Source of the DNA: Ceratopteris richardii
Taxonomy: Eukaryota; Streptophyta; Polypodiopsida; Polypodiales; Pteridaceae
DNA: 64,000 bases
NCBI GenBank assembly: GCA_020310875.1
Contig: MU260070.1
Location: forward strand, 17,501-81,500
Direction of reading: 5' to 3'
Part shown: in pieces, positions 1 to 10,470 of the stretch
Position numbering within the stretch: the stretch's first letter is position 1
Layout: the number at the start of each line of letters is the position of its first letter
Notes under the pieces: generated by a model
Told to the model about the DNA's origin: nothing
The model's database searches: none
Seen by the model: only the letters and a program-made list of their open reading frames with translations
Position numbers and translations under genes: made by a program

Positions 1-655
1 TCAGCCTTTATATCTCATTCATACAGATGTGTGTGGTCCTATGCCCACTAGGTCCTTAGGTGGTTCTCTTTACTTTGTCACTTTCATAGATGGTGCTACT
101 AGAAAAATTTGGGTATATCCTATCAAATTGAACGATGAGGTATTCCCTACTTTCAAAAAATGCCTTGCTTCAGTTGAGTCTGAAAAAGGAACTAAGCTTA
201 AGGCTTTACGTTCAGATCATGGAGGTGAGTATACCTCACATGAATCTAGCCTTTTTTGTCAGTCTAGACGGATTCATAGAGATTTTACAGCTCCTTATAC
301 CCCAATACAAAATGGTGTAGCTGAAAGGATGAATAGAACTATTCAAGATAGGGTAATTTCTATGTTGCATCATGCAAACCTCTCACAAGGCTTTTGGGCA
401 GAAGCAGTATTGATTGAAGTTCATGTGATTAACCTTTCACCTAGTACTGCCAAAGGTCTGAAAGTGGCACAAGACTTATGGACAAGGAAGCAACCATATT
501 ATGAGCATCTTTGAGTTTTTGGGTGTGAAGCATATGTTCATATACCCAAGAATCTTAGACAAAAGTTGGACCATAAGTCAAAGAAATGCATTTTTCTTGG
601 ATATGGTCGAGAAGGACAATTTGGATATTGCTTATGGGATCCTAAAACACTGGAT
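1..655 (+). pseudogene. Ty1/copia integrase fragment (Copia-1)
   Basis: This is part of a copia integrase, which inserts retrotransposon cDNA. The reading opens before the window edge. Residues recognisable as the DDE core are HTDVCGPM (near 20-45), FIDGATRK, LRSDHGGEY (near 210-232) and PYTPIQNGVAERMN (near 292-330), so D, D and E are all present. A stop at 512-514 breaks the frame; after it the same frame still reads GCEAYVHIP and KKCIFLGYGREGQFGY, the usual copia post-core segment. Homology ends near 655, where a minus-strand element begins. The matching RT part resumes at 4,378. The stop and the interruption make it a pseudogene. Confidence 0.9.
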
Positions 656-664
656 TAGAAGTAG

Positions 665-856
665 TGATTGAAGGGCTTTGGTGTGCAGAACAAGAGGAGG
701 AAGGAGGAGATGGAAGGAGAGAGAAGAGAGAAACGACGGGCGGACATGCGTGGGAGCCTCGAAACCCACATAATGAACTCTCTTGAGGCAATGCTCTATA
801 TATGATGTATATATATGAATATGGGGTAAGGTCACATGACCCTTACATCCCCAACA
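665..856 (-). repeat. 3' LTR of the non-autonomous copia-like element
   Basis: On the minus strand this starts TGTTGGGGATG immediately after a polypurine tract and ends in CA next to 665, as expected for a short LTR of about 190 bp. It contains a TATATATGATG-type AT stretch that could be a core promoter. No second copy was found in the window, so the LTR call rests on the tract and the TG/CA ends alone. Confidence 0.55.
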
Positions 857-870
857 ATCTCCCACTTAAG
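857..870 (-). other. Polypurine tract of the non-autonomous element
   Basis: The minus strand reads CTTAAGTGGGAGAT directly before the TGTTGGGG LTR start, the standard copia arrangement for priming plus-strand DNA synthesis. It fixes the orientation of the element as minus. Confidence 0.6.
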
Positions 871-1066
871 GGTCAATGTGACCATAAGTGGTAACATATA
901 CAAAGAATGATGTAGGACTATACAATAATGCACAGGAAGAGTCCGGATCTCTACCCATACCAGATCAGCCTACACCAACCGCCTCGAACAAGGTGTATCC
1001 ATGCACCTCAAACTGCTCTAGACTCATATTGACAAGAGTCGAGCTCACATATGGCTGATGCAAGAA

Positions 1067-1720
1067 CTAATGAAGTTCCTGCAAAGCTCCCACTCGCTCT
1101 ATGCCTATGTCAATCATCGAACGACTGACAACTCCAAGTGCAAATGCTCCAATCGCAACTGCAATGTCTGGTCTCGAGCATAACAACTCGTACATCAAAC
1201 TCCCGAATGCTGACGAAACATGTGCTATCCAGGCTAACCTAAGCATGTCAGCCATGCCTCTATCCAAGGCATCCAAAGCACCATCATGAAGACCAACATG
1301 TCCTGACATATTTGTGTCAACATCTGGCATGAGCGAATCCAAGAATGACTGCATAACTGTTGACTCCTCAGCATCTAAATCAGCCATGCTCACAACCAAG
1401 GATGCATCTAGCTGTGCATCATGAGAGCTAATATGCTCTACCATACACTGTGTACCATGAGAGCTATCGTGCTCTACCACACCAAGTGTATCATCATGCT
1501 CCGCATGAGCTAACTGCACAACATCAACACAAAGATCAAACTGATGATCTAACTCTAACTGAGTATCATCACAATGCTCTACATGAGCATCCATATCATG
1601 CTCTAAAGCATCCAACTGATCATCCGAAGTGTGCTCTATAAGAGCATCCATATGATCAATAAAAGCATGCTCTATATAAGCATCGTGAGCATCCAAAACA
1701 TGCTCTACATGTGCATCCAT
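1067..1720 (-). CDS. Asp/His/Glu-rich repetitive ORF ending in an RNase H-side copia relic
   Basis: An open frame of 217 codons. The first half is built from imperfect repeats of the type MDAHVEH / LDALEHDMDAH, very rich in Asp, His and Glu. Residues near 170-200 read GSLMYELLCSRPDIAVAIG, which resembles the conserved copia segment GSLMYA..TRPDIAFAVG between RT and RNase H. So the ORF looks like a copia pol remnant in which most of pol was lost and an acidic/histidine repeat expanded in frame. It lies downstream of the gag and protease-like ORFs on the same strand. Its function is unknown; the repeat could bind metal, but nothing shows this. Confidence 0.5.
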   Translation of the reverse strand: MDAHVEHVLDAHDAYIEHAFIDHMDALIEHTSDDQLDALEHDMDAHVEHCDDTQLELDHQFDLCVDVVQLAHAEHDDTLGVVEHDSSHGTQCMVEHISSHDAQLDASLVVSMADLDAEESTVMQSFLDSLMPDVDTNMSGHVGLHDGALDALDRGMADMLRLAWIAHVSSAFGSLMYELLCSRPDIAVAIGAFALGVVSRSMIDIGIERVGALQELH

Positions 1721-1738
1721 CTGAGCATCTGAATCATG

Positions 1739-2311
1739 TCATACATGTGCATCAAGAATGTCAATAGACCTATCTGTAGGTAGAAAAAATGAGACATGAC
1801 GAGTCTCACATCGCACATAAGGTTGAACTCCCACTGAGACGAGACTGTCTCTCACATGAAGTACCTGCAGTGGATACATGTGCCCAATCCTGGCACCTCG
1901 GACAAGCATAAGCTGTCCCAACTGCAACTGAAAATGATGCTCACCAAGGAATGCATAATATCTGCTCTCCTGTAACTGGGTAACTGAAATCAAGCTCATA
2001 GGGAATGAAGGCACATAACGTACATGTCTGAGTATAAGTGATGCTACACTAGGTAGCATAATGCATACATCTCCTGCACCCTCAATGTCATATGCCATAC
2101 CATCAGGCATGTGCACACATCCACGACTCTCACCTGAGAATCGACAAAACCACTCACAATGTGGAGTAACATGAAAAATGGCTAATGCATCAAGCAACCA
2201 AGCCATATGTCTGCTATCCAATGAACAAGAGGAATCATGAGATAAACCATAGGAGAAAGTGATATCACCATCACTAGCATAATCAACTACCATAGACTCT
2301 CCTGAAACCAC
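1739..2311 (-). CDS. Copia protease-like ORF (degenerate) with GAG_pre-integrase-like tail
   Basis: A 190-codon frame. Near residues 38-60, HMAWLLDALAIFHVTPHCEWF matches the layout of the copia protease segment W.LDSGA..H.T, but the catalytic DSG has become DAL. Further on, HVRYVPSFPMSLISVTQL matches the conserved V.YVP..K.NLISV..L that follows the protease. It lies between gag and the Asp/His-rich ORF on the same strand. An active aspartic protease is unlikely because the DSG signature is lost. Confidence 0.6.
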   Translation of the reverse strand: MVSGESMVVDYASDGDITFSYGLSHDSSCSLDSRHMAWLLDALAIFHVTPHCEWFCRFSGESRGCVHMPDGMAYDIEGAGDVCIMLPSVASLILRHVRYVPSFPMSLISVTQLQESRYYAFLGEHHFQLQLGQLMLVRGARIGHMYPLQVLHVRDSLVSVGVQPYVRCETRHVSFFLPTDRSIDILDAHV

Positions 2312-2344
2312 TACCTGATCTGCATCACGTGCATATCTCTGACG

Positions 2345-2737
2345 TCATCGTCGCATCCGCCTGAAGCAACATCGTCGAATATGGCCCTCATGACCACAAT
2401 GCCAACATCGAAGTCGTCGATGTGATCTATGTCTCACATGAGTCAATGGACTCGCATACATATCATGTAGTCTCTGCCATAATGCACTACTCGTCTCCTC
2501 ATACATAATAGACTCATATATAGAATCCACAAGCTGTAATCGGATAGTGGAGCTGGCCAATGCATCCATATCCATCCATACATGGTCGGGCATGTCACGA
2601 GGCCTCTGTGCATCTCTATGCACATACATATGTAACCCTGCACGAACCAATGTATCCCACATCTGAGCTTTCCATCTCGGAAAGTCAGTGCCATCAAATT
2701 GAGAAGACACCATGCTGGCAATCCAAGAGACTAGCAA
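2345..2737 (-). CDS. Gag ORF with CCHC zinc knuckle (non-autonomous copia)
   Basis: A 130-codon frame. The N-terminal part, FDGTDFPRWKAQMWDTL, resembles the copia gag start (L.G.NY..W...M), and residues 55-95 fit the helical gag core (VDSIYESIM, SSALWQRLHDMY). Near the C-terminus is a CCHC knuckle, CWHCGHEGHIRRCC, with C-x2-C-x4-H-x4-C spacing for RNA binding. It is short for a copia gag (commonly 200-300 aa), with the region between the core and the knuckle compressed. It precedes the protease-like ORF on the same strand. Confidence 0.7.
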   Translation of the reverse strand: MLVSWIASMVSSQFDGTDFPRWKAQMWDTLVRAGLHMYVHRDAQRPRDMPDHVWMDMDALASSTIRLQLVDSIYESIMYEETSSALWQRLHDMYASPLTHVRHRSHRRLRCWHCGHEGHIRRCCFRRMRR

Positions 2738-3789
2738 AGTAATAAGAGACTAGAAATAATACTCTATCCTCAATAGGATCACACCTGCATATCCATATGC
2801 ATAACTCACATCACAAATGTATCATTGGAGAAGAAACCATGTGAATCGCCTATCACATAACCATGCATCTAGTATGCACATAAAACCATGAGCATAAGCA
2901 TGCTCACCATGTCTCCAAACTGATCAAGTAGATGTGAAAGAATCCTGGGAAAAATTCGACAGAGTATCCCCTGTAAACTGAGCAATCAAACAAGATAACC
3001 AATAGCAAAAGAACAATGAGTAACCTGCCACCACCTGTCACTGATCCAACCAAAGATAATGGCAACTACATATGCCAAAAAGTGATAGCAATATATGCCA
3101 ATATAATGGTGATGCACCTCCCACTCAAGAATGAATCATGTAAGATGGTCCAACCTATCACAAATAACCTGTGACCAAGTCCAAATGAATGGAGATAAAC
3201 AATGATCCAAAGCTATCGCACAAGCTTCAAGATCCACTAGAGCTTCTTTCTAGCATAAAAGCCAATGAAATTTTGGTAGCATCTCCTCTGTAAAATGGAC
3301 TCTAGAACCAAAATAACGATGTGGGAATCACCATCCACATATGCCAAGAATCACACTGACAAATACATATCAATCAATGACCAAATGCTAATAACGGTGA
3401 CAAACAAACGGGTAACTAAGGCTCCAATCTGGATCCTGTACCTACAAAGAAAATAAAGATACAAGTACCAACCAAGATCCACAATCAACTCTCACAAAAT
3501 TGTGTGAAACCGGTAACTAAATCCATAACCAAGTGGCATAAGCAAGATATAGACCACAATGCCACTATACATCCATGATCGAACTCATGATGACATAATT
3601 CTCAAAAAAGGAGTATACCACAATGTCATCTTACATGCCAAACGCATGACAAGATCATGCTCTACTCTCATATGGAGGAGCTAACACAATGATCATACAT
3701 GTACAATGCTTTGAAGCTCTGAAAATAAGAGCTTGCACACCATAAATTCTCTCTCGAAGAAGTTCCAAAGCAAATTCAACCTCCAAGTG
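2738..3789. other. Untranslated leader of the non-autonomous element, no gene seen
   Basis: About 1 kb without a supported coding frame on either strand, AT-rich and dominated by short CAT/ATG-type words. It sits between gag and the tandem leader repeats of the minus-strand element. A primer binding site was looked for and not found. Confidence 0.4.
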
Positions 3790-4341
3790 CAATTAGTGAA
3801 GATATGCTGCTCTATGTTTTGCTGTTTCAGAGGTGATAACCTCTGAATCTGAACTTTTGGTCTTCAGCAAACTTCAAGATCCAAATCTTGGCTACGTAAC
3901 GAGATAAAGAACACCTCAATCGGAGGTGCGTAGCTCAAGATATGCATAAAACAAGCACCTGCTGTCAATTTCACTATCACCTACAACACTGCTACTCTGT
4001 ATTTTGCAGTTTCGGTGACTTTGCACTGAGAATCTGAATCTGAGTTCTTCTACAAAGTTGTAGCTATCTTTCCAAGCTACGAGCAGCAAGTTGAATCATC
4101 GCATTCTGAGCTGTAGAACTCAAGTTATGACAAAAAAAACGATCTGCTATCCTATTCAATGTAGATTCGCCTTCTACAATTCTCTGCGTATTTCGAATTT
4201 TTGGCACTTCAGAAGTCCGAACCAGGTTCTGCGCCCTTCTGTAAAGTTGTAGCTCTTTGTGTTAGCTATGCATAGAACTTTATAAAGCATCAATTCGAGC
4301 TTCTTAGCTCGAGTTATGACCGAAATACTGAACTGCTATCA
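3790..4341 (-). repeat. Degenerate tandem repeats of about 186 bp in the element leader
   Basis: At least three diverged units end with related strings: a CTGCTGTC end near 3,966, CTGCTATC near 4,150 and CTGCTATC near 4,340, giving spacings of about 185 and 188 bp. Each carries a block like CTCAAGTTATGAC or CTCAAGATATGC before its end, and two carry AAAGTTGTAGCT. A fourth, weaker unit may begin near 3,790. They lie upstream of gag on the minus strand. Confidence 0.6.
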
Positions 4342-4377
4342 AGAGATGCCGACTTGCACTTCTACCCCTTCTCTCTA

Positions 4378-5492
4378 GTATGTAAGCTCAAGAAGAGCTT
4401 GTATGGACTTAAGCAGTCCCCTAAACAATGGTACCAAAAGTTTCATGCAATATGAAGTCTCAAGGCTATTCTCAAGGCAATGAGGATCATTGTCTCTACA
4501 CAAAGAGATGTTCAAATTGCAGCTTGATATGCTTGATATTTTATGTCGATGATATGTTGATTGCTAGGAAGTCCTCTTATGACTTGTTAATTCTCAAAAA
4601 GAAGTTGAGTCAAACATTTGATATGAAGGATTTGGAGGATGCCAAACATATTCTTGGTATGCGTGTTACTCGTGATAGGAGTAAAAGATGCATATACTTG
4701 TCTCAAAGTGAGTACATATCCAAAGTACTTCACAGGTTCAATATGCAGGGTGGAAAGCCATTGAGTACACCATTATCCACATATGTGAAATTGAGCAAGG
4801 ATGATTGTCCCGAATAAGATGAGGAAAATAAATTCATGACCGAAATTCCCTATCAATCTGCTGTTGGTAGTCTCATGTATGCTATGGTAGCTACGAGACC
4901 AGACATTGCATTTGTAGTGGGAGTTGTGAGCATATATATGTCTAATCCTGGCAAGAAACATTGGGAAGTGGTCAAGACGATTTAAGATATCTGAGTGGCA
5001 CTAAGGACAAATCTCTATGCTTAGTTAGAAGAAAAGCATCCATTATTGGTTACATAGATTCTGAATATGTTGGCTGTGTAGATAATCGTAAGTCTACATT
5101 AGGGCACATTTTTCATTTTGCTAGAGGTGTTATCTCTTGGAGATCTCGTCTTCAAGAATGTATAGCTATTTCCACCACAGAAGTAGAGTATGTTGCAGCA
5201 AGTGAGGCATGTAAGGAAGCATTGTGGCTCTCTCATCTTGCTTGTGATATGGGTTAATGTACCTCGTTTGCTTAGTGATAGTCAGAGTGCCATTGCTTTG
5301 GCTAAGAATCGAGTCTATCATGCAAAGACCAAGCACATTGAGGTGAGGTATCACTTCATTAGAGATTGCTTAGCCATCGAGCACATTATTCTTGAGAAGG
5401 TTCACACTCGAGATAATGTTGAAGATGCTTTGACTAAAGCTCTACCATTGGATAGCTTTCAACACTATTGTCACTTGATGGGGGTTATTTGA
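4378..5492 (+). pseudogene. Copia RT C-terminus and RNase H fragment (Copia-1)
   Basis: The frame reads VCKLKKSLYGLKQSPKQWY at 4,378, then shifts. FYVDDMLIARKS near 4,540 carries the RT catalytic YVDD, followed by the thumb-like SQTFDMKDLEDAKHILGMRV. A stop at 4,815-4,817 and a further frameshift near 4,960 precede RNase H, with YLSGTKDKSLCL, TTEVEYVAASEACKEALWL, DSQSAIALAKN and HAKTKHIEVRYHFIRD in two frames up to 5,492. It is the continuation of the integrase fragment at 1-655 on the other side of the inserted element, with the integrase-RT linker and RT N-terminus lost. Confidence 0.9.
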
Positions 5493-5620
5493 TTCATGGT
5501 CTTATACAGCCACGTGTATATTGTGTAACATGCCCATCAGGCGGGAGGTATAGTTTGTATACTTACACTCAGGTATTCTTTATTTTTCTCCCATAATTAC
5601 TTTGGCCATATTGGCCTTTA

Positions 5621-5900
5621 ATGGGAGATTGTTACCGTTAGTGTCCGTGTGAAAGGCCAAATGGCCATCGGACACTTCTTTGTATATGTTCTTTAATAAA
5701 CATATAGTGGCCTGGTCAGCCAAAGACTATAAGGTCGATCGCATTTGTAGCACCTAGGAAGTTTGTATTCATGCTCCTTATGTATTGTGTTTTCCTATGT
5801 ATTTTGTAGCCTCTGTGTGGAGTACCGTTTGTGGCCCTAGGAGCTTAGTTTTCTACTCCAAGGATATCGACCTGGAGCTCTCGATAAGGAGAGCACATTG
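5621..5900 (+). repeat. Polypurine tract and candidate 3' LTR of Copia-1
   Basis: After RNase H and a short 3' UTR, ATGGGAGAT (5,621-5,629) is followed by TGTTACCGTTAGTG at 5,630, the normal tract-to-LTR junction. The LTR end is uncertain because the 5' LTR lies outside the window; I place it near 5,900, before a GATA microsatellite. Confidence 0.55.
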
Positions 5901-5929
5901 TGGTGCATCACCATTGAAATACTTCATAT

Positions 5930-5973
5930 GGATAGATAGACAGATAACTAGATAGTTAGATAGATAGAGAGAG
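5930..5973. repeat. GATA-type microsatellite
   Basis: Imperfect GATA/GATAGA tetranucleotide run just before the first unit of the 1,076-bp array. Confidence 0.8.
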
Positions 5974-5982
5974 AAAAAAAAA

Positions 5983-8900
5983 TAGATATGCTAGCCTATT
6001 TGGGCTACTTGACTTGCTTGTTGGGTTGAGATACTATGACCACAATTGTCTTTGGAAAAGAAGGCAGTTCCATCCACTCTTGAGCTTGTTCTTCAATTGT
6101 TGAATCCTTCTACAACATAGAGCTAGGGACACATGCAACATCTTTCTCTTCATGATTAATCCTAGAAGAACTATGAGCCTATGTGATGCCTAGATCATTG
6201 AATGTGAAATTTTCTAGTTGTATTGTGACATGCTTCTCATTTACCAAACTTGAAGAAGTCAAATCTTTAGGTTTAAGTTGACTACATAATCCTAGATCCA
6301 ATATTGACCCAGGATGAAAGAATCAGTGAGATCTTCATCATGGAAAACTAGCACCTTAATGGTCATTGGAACGTCATGCATGGAGATGGGAAGTTCCACC
6401 TCACCCATGCAAGGGAGTCAATGAGCATGTGAGTGGTATGTGAAGTTAGTGTTGAGGGTTAGTGTTAGAGCGCAATCTAGATGCATACTTGGGTAATGCA
6501 TTGAACTTGACATGCTTCTAGTAGTGTACATATATTACAAGTTTGGATTGGGTGGTTTGTTACAAGGTTGACTTTTTAGACTTTCCTTATGGGATCATAA
6601 GTCTTGCATTTTTGTATATACATGAGGTTCAATGATGACTTGACTTGGTCATGGGATTTTTTAGGTACCCATTTCCAAGTTACTCTAGGGTTGACTTTAC
6701 ATGATGATGTGTTTATAACAACTTTGAATATAGGTTTTGGGGGGGTTGGGAGTGAAGAGTACTAAATAAAACCTAAGAGCTCATGTCTAGAGATTTGAGC
6801 TCATAAGTAGGTCTTAGGCACCCACATTTGTCTATGATTGTGTTCAGCCTTCATCGACCACTTTGGGGCACCCAAATGGAGAGCACTCTTTGAGATGGAG
6901 ATTTGTGTCGTTCTGAAACTTATTGCCTTGGCTTTCTCCTATACTTCTCTGGTATTGAGTTTGATTGCAATGGTGTAACTAATTGTTCACCCTTCTACAC
7001 CCAAAGTTGCCTTTTGTTGCAAGGAGTTGCCTTTTGTTGAGACTATGTATGTCTTCTTGATATCCTAGCCTATTTGGGCTACTTGACTTGTTTGTTGGGT
7101 TGAGATACTATGACCACAGTTGTCTTTGGAAAAGAAGGCAGTTCCATCCACTCTTGAGCTTGTTCTTCAATTGTTGAATCCTTCTACAACATAGAGCTAG
7201 GGACACATGCAACATCTTTCTCTTCATGATTAATCCTAGAAGAACTATGAGCCTATGTGATGCCTAGATCATCGAATGTGAAATTTTCTAGTTGTATTGT
7301 GACATGCTTCTCATTTACCCAAACTTGAAGAAGTCAAATCTCTAGGTTTAAGTTGACTACATGATCCTAGATCCAATATTGACCGAGGATGAAAGAATCA
7401 GTGAGATCTTCATCATGGTAAACTAGTACCTTAATGGTCATTCGAACGTCATGCATGGAGATGGGAAGTTCCACCTCACCCATGCAAGGGAGTCAATGAG
7501 CATGTGAGTGGTATGTGAAGTTAGTGAGGTTGAGGGTTAGTGTTAGAGCACAATCTAGATGCATACTTGGGTAATGCATTGAACTTGACATGCTTCTAAT
7601 AGTGTACATATATTACAAGTTTGGATTGGGTGGTTTGTTAAAAGGTTGACTTTTTAGACTTTCCTTATGGGATCATAAGTCTTGCATTTTTGTATATACA
7701 TGAGGTTCAATGATGACTTGACTTGGTCATGGGATTTTTTAGGTACCCATTTCCAAGTTACTCTAGGGTTGACTTTACATGATGATGTGGTTATAACAAC
7801 TTTGAATATAGGTTTTGGGGGGGTTGGGAGTGAAGAGTACTAAATAAAACCTAAGAGCTCATGTCTAGAGATTTGAGCTCATAAGTAGGTCTTAGGCACC
7901 CAAATTTGTCTATGATTGTGCTCAGCCTTCATCGACCACTTTGGCACCCCAATGGAGAGCACTCTTTGAGATGGGGATTTGTGTCGTTCTGAAACTTATT
8001 GCCTTGGCTTTCTCCTATACTTCTCTGGTATTGAGTTTGATTGCAATGGTGTAACTAATTGTTCACCCTTCTACACCCAAAGTTGCCTTTTGTTGCAAGG
8101 AGTTGCCTTTTGTTGAGACTATGTATGTCTTCTTGATATCCTAGCCTATTTGGGCTACTTGACTTGTTTGTTGGGTTGAGATACTATGACCACAGTTGTC
8201 TTTGGAAAAGAAGGCAGTTCCATCCACTCTTGAGCTTGTTCTTCAATTGTTGAATCCTTCTACAACATAGAGCTAGGGACACATGCAACATCTTTCTCTT
8301 CATGATTAATCCTAGAAGAACTATGAGCCTATGTGATGCCTAGATCATCGAATGTGAAATTTTCTAGTTGTATTGTGACATGCTTCTCATTTACCCAAAC
8401 TTGAAGAAGTCAAATCTCTAGGTTTAAGTTGACTACATGATCCTAGATCCAATATTGACCGAGGATGAAAGAATCAGTGAGATCTTCATCATGGTAAACT
8501 AGTACCTTAATGGTCATTCGAACGTCATGCATGGAGATGGGAAGTTCCACCTCACCCATGCAAGGGAGTCAATGAGCATGTGAGTGGTATGTGAAGTTAG
8601 TGAGGTTGAGGGTTAGTGTTAGAGCACAATCTAGATGCATACTTGGGTAATGCATTGAACTTGACATGCTTCTAATAGTGTACATATATTACAAGTTTGG
8701 ATTGGGTGGTTTGTTAAAAGGTTGACTTTTTAGACTTTCCTTATGGGATCATAAGTCTTGCATTTTTGTATATACATGAGGTTCAATGATGACTTGACTT
8801 GGTCATGGGATTTTTTAGGTACCCATTTCCAAGTTACTCTAGGGTTGACTTTACATGATGATGTGGTTATAACAACTTTGAATATAGGTTTTGGGGGGGT

Positions 8901-9640
8901 TGGGAGTGAAGAGTACTAAATAAAACCTAAGAGCTCATGTCTAGAGATTTGAACTCATAAGTAGGTCTTAGGCACCCAAATTTGTCTATGATTGTGTTCA
9001 GCCTTCATCGACCACTTTGGCACCCAAATGGAGAGCACTTTTTGAGATGGAGATTTGTGTTGTTCTGAAACTTATTGCCTTGGCTTTCTCCTATACTTCT
9101 CTGGTATTGAGTTTGATTGCAATGGTGTAACTAATTGTTCACCCTTCTACACCCAAAGTTGCCTTTTGTTGCAAGGAGTTGCCTTTTGTTGAGACTATGT
9201 ATGTCTTCTTGATATGCTAGCCTATTTGGGCTACTTGACTTGTTTGTTGGGTTGAGATACTATGACCATAGTTGTCTTTGGAAAAGAAGGCAGTTCCATC
9301 CACTCTTGAGCTTGTTCTTCAATTGTTGAATCCTTCTACAACATAGAGCTAGGGACAGATGCAACATCTTTGTCTTCATGATTAATCCTAGAAGAACTAT
9401 GAGCCTATGTGATGCCAAGATCATTGAATGTGAAATTTTCTAGTTGTATTGTGACATGCTTCTCATTTACCCAAACTTGAAGAAGTCAAATCTCTAGGTT
9501 TAAGTTTACTACATGATCATAGATCCGATAGTGACCCAGGATGAAAGAATTAGTGAAATCTTCATCATGGCAAACTAGTACCTTAATGGTCATTGGAACG
9601 TCATGCATGGAGATGGGAAGTTCCACCTCACCCATGCAAG
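5983..9640. repeat. Tandem array of a 1,076-bp unit derived from a gypsy protease region
   Basis: The anchor CTAGCCTATTTGGGC recurs at 5,991, 7,065, 8,141 and 9,217, giving periods of 1,074, 1,076 and 1,076 bp. Units 2 and 3 look nearly identical; unit 1 is more diverged; unit 4 is partial. On the minus strand each unit encodes a stretch like GEVELPISMHDVPMTIKVLV followed by DHVVNLNL, the C-terminal part of a Ty3/gypsy-type protease. Unit 4 runs into the longer protease frame at 9,486-9,827. The array is therefore a tandem amplification of part of the neighbouring gypsy element. No full ORF survives in any unit. Confidence 0.92.
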
Positions 9641-9827
9641 GATCCTCGCGAGTATTAATTGACAAATCCATGTCTTGACAACAAGAATATCTTATAACAC
9701 TAGTTGTTGCACCTAAATCAACTGATGCCCTGATTGTCTTAGTAGTCATGCCTTGTCTTAGTCCTATTGAGATAAAGGGATGTCTATTGGTGATGTTATC
9801 AGAGGGATTTATCTTAGCTTGGCACAT
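9486..9827 (-). pseudogene. Ty3/gypsy-type aspartic protease fragment
   Basis: The minus frame includes IRASVDLGATTSVI, matching the retropepsin signature (V/L)D.GA...(V/I) but with Leu between D and G where Thr or Ser is usual. It continues with a flap-like GEVELPISMHDVPMTIKVLV and FILGHYRIYDHVVNLNLEI. Its C-terminal half is the segment amplified in the tandem array. It lies after the integrase C-terminus of the wreck on the minus strand, the wrong order for one gypsy pol, so it probably belongs to a second, adjoining copy. Confidence 0.65.
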
Positions 9828-10015
9828 AGCAATGTGATACCTAGGGGCTTCTTCATAATACTAATAATTCTCGTTCCTAGGCTGATCTATTCCTTGTCTT
9901 CTCAACTCCATCCATCTAATGCACTCCAAGGATTCTGCTTGTGCTTCATCCCATATCCTTAGATCTTATTCTTTGAATCTCTTAGCCACATTGAGTCATC
10001 CAAGCATCTCTTTAT

Positions 10016-10285
10016 TCAAAGGCTCTTGATGAGCTTGACTTGACATCGACTGATGTGGTTTGGTAACACATCTCCTTCTAAGGTGGCTAACTGGACTGTT
10101 CCACCAGTAGATATCCTATTGATGATCTTGGGACCATAGCCATGCTTCTCTAGTTTACGTCCATGCTGCTTTAGGGTGTATACCAAAACTAAATCTCCAA
10201 CTTTTAATACTCTATGCTTCACATGTGCACAAAAATAGGTATTTCCTCTTTCCTTTGCTACATATATGCCTGTGGCTACTCTCAA
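10016..10285 (-). pseudogene. Gypsy integrase C-terminal domain
   Basis: The frame reads FCAHVKHRVLKVGDLVLVY, then RKLEKHGYGPKIINRISTGGTVQLATLEGD and LPNHISRCQVKLI. This is the typical SH3-like C-terminal region of gypsy integrases (F.VGD.V...., L...W.GP..I.......Y.L....G.......NG..L+). It is downstream of the integrase core at 10,471-10,990 on the same strand with degenerate sequence between. Confidence 0.75.
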
Positions 10286-10470
10286 TCTAGTCTCACCTAA
10301 TCTTTCTAGGTCAAAGATCTATGAAGATAGCTCATGGCCAGTCCATTCATGCTCTTGTGCCACCTTGAGTGTGGGTATCAAGAAGACTAATGGGAGCAAA
10401 ACATTCTAAAAGGGGATTGCATTGAGTACCATTTTATAGGAAACTCGATATGCCCAAATAACATGAGAAG

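Larger units (their letters stand above)
665..4377 (-). mobile_element. Non-autonomous copia-like element inserted in Copia-1
   Basis: A minus-strand insertion separates the integrase and RT of Copia-1. Read on the minus strand it holds a leader with degenerate tandem repeats (about 4,341-3,790), a gag ORF (2,737-2,345), a protease-like ORF (2,311-1,739), an Asp/His-rich ORF (1,720-1,067), a polypurine tract (870-857) and a 3' LTR (856-665). There is no integrase core and no RT catalytic core. I could not find the 5' LTR or a target duplication, and about 0.9 kb of Copia-1 between integrase and RT is also missing, so the right boundary is a homology breakpoint and not a clean insertion end. 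Confidence 0.7.

Noticed and set aside
5983-9640. CRISPR-like or ordinary short satellite array
   Set aside because: Units are over 1 kb, contiguous and derived from gypsy protease; there are no spacers.
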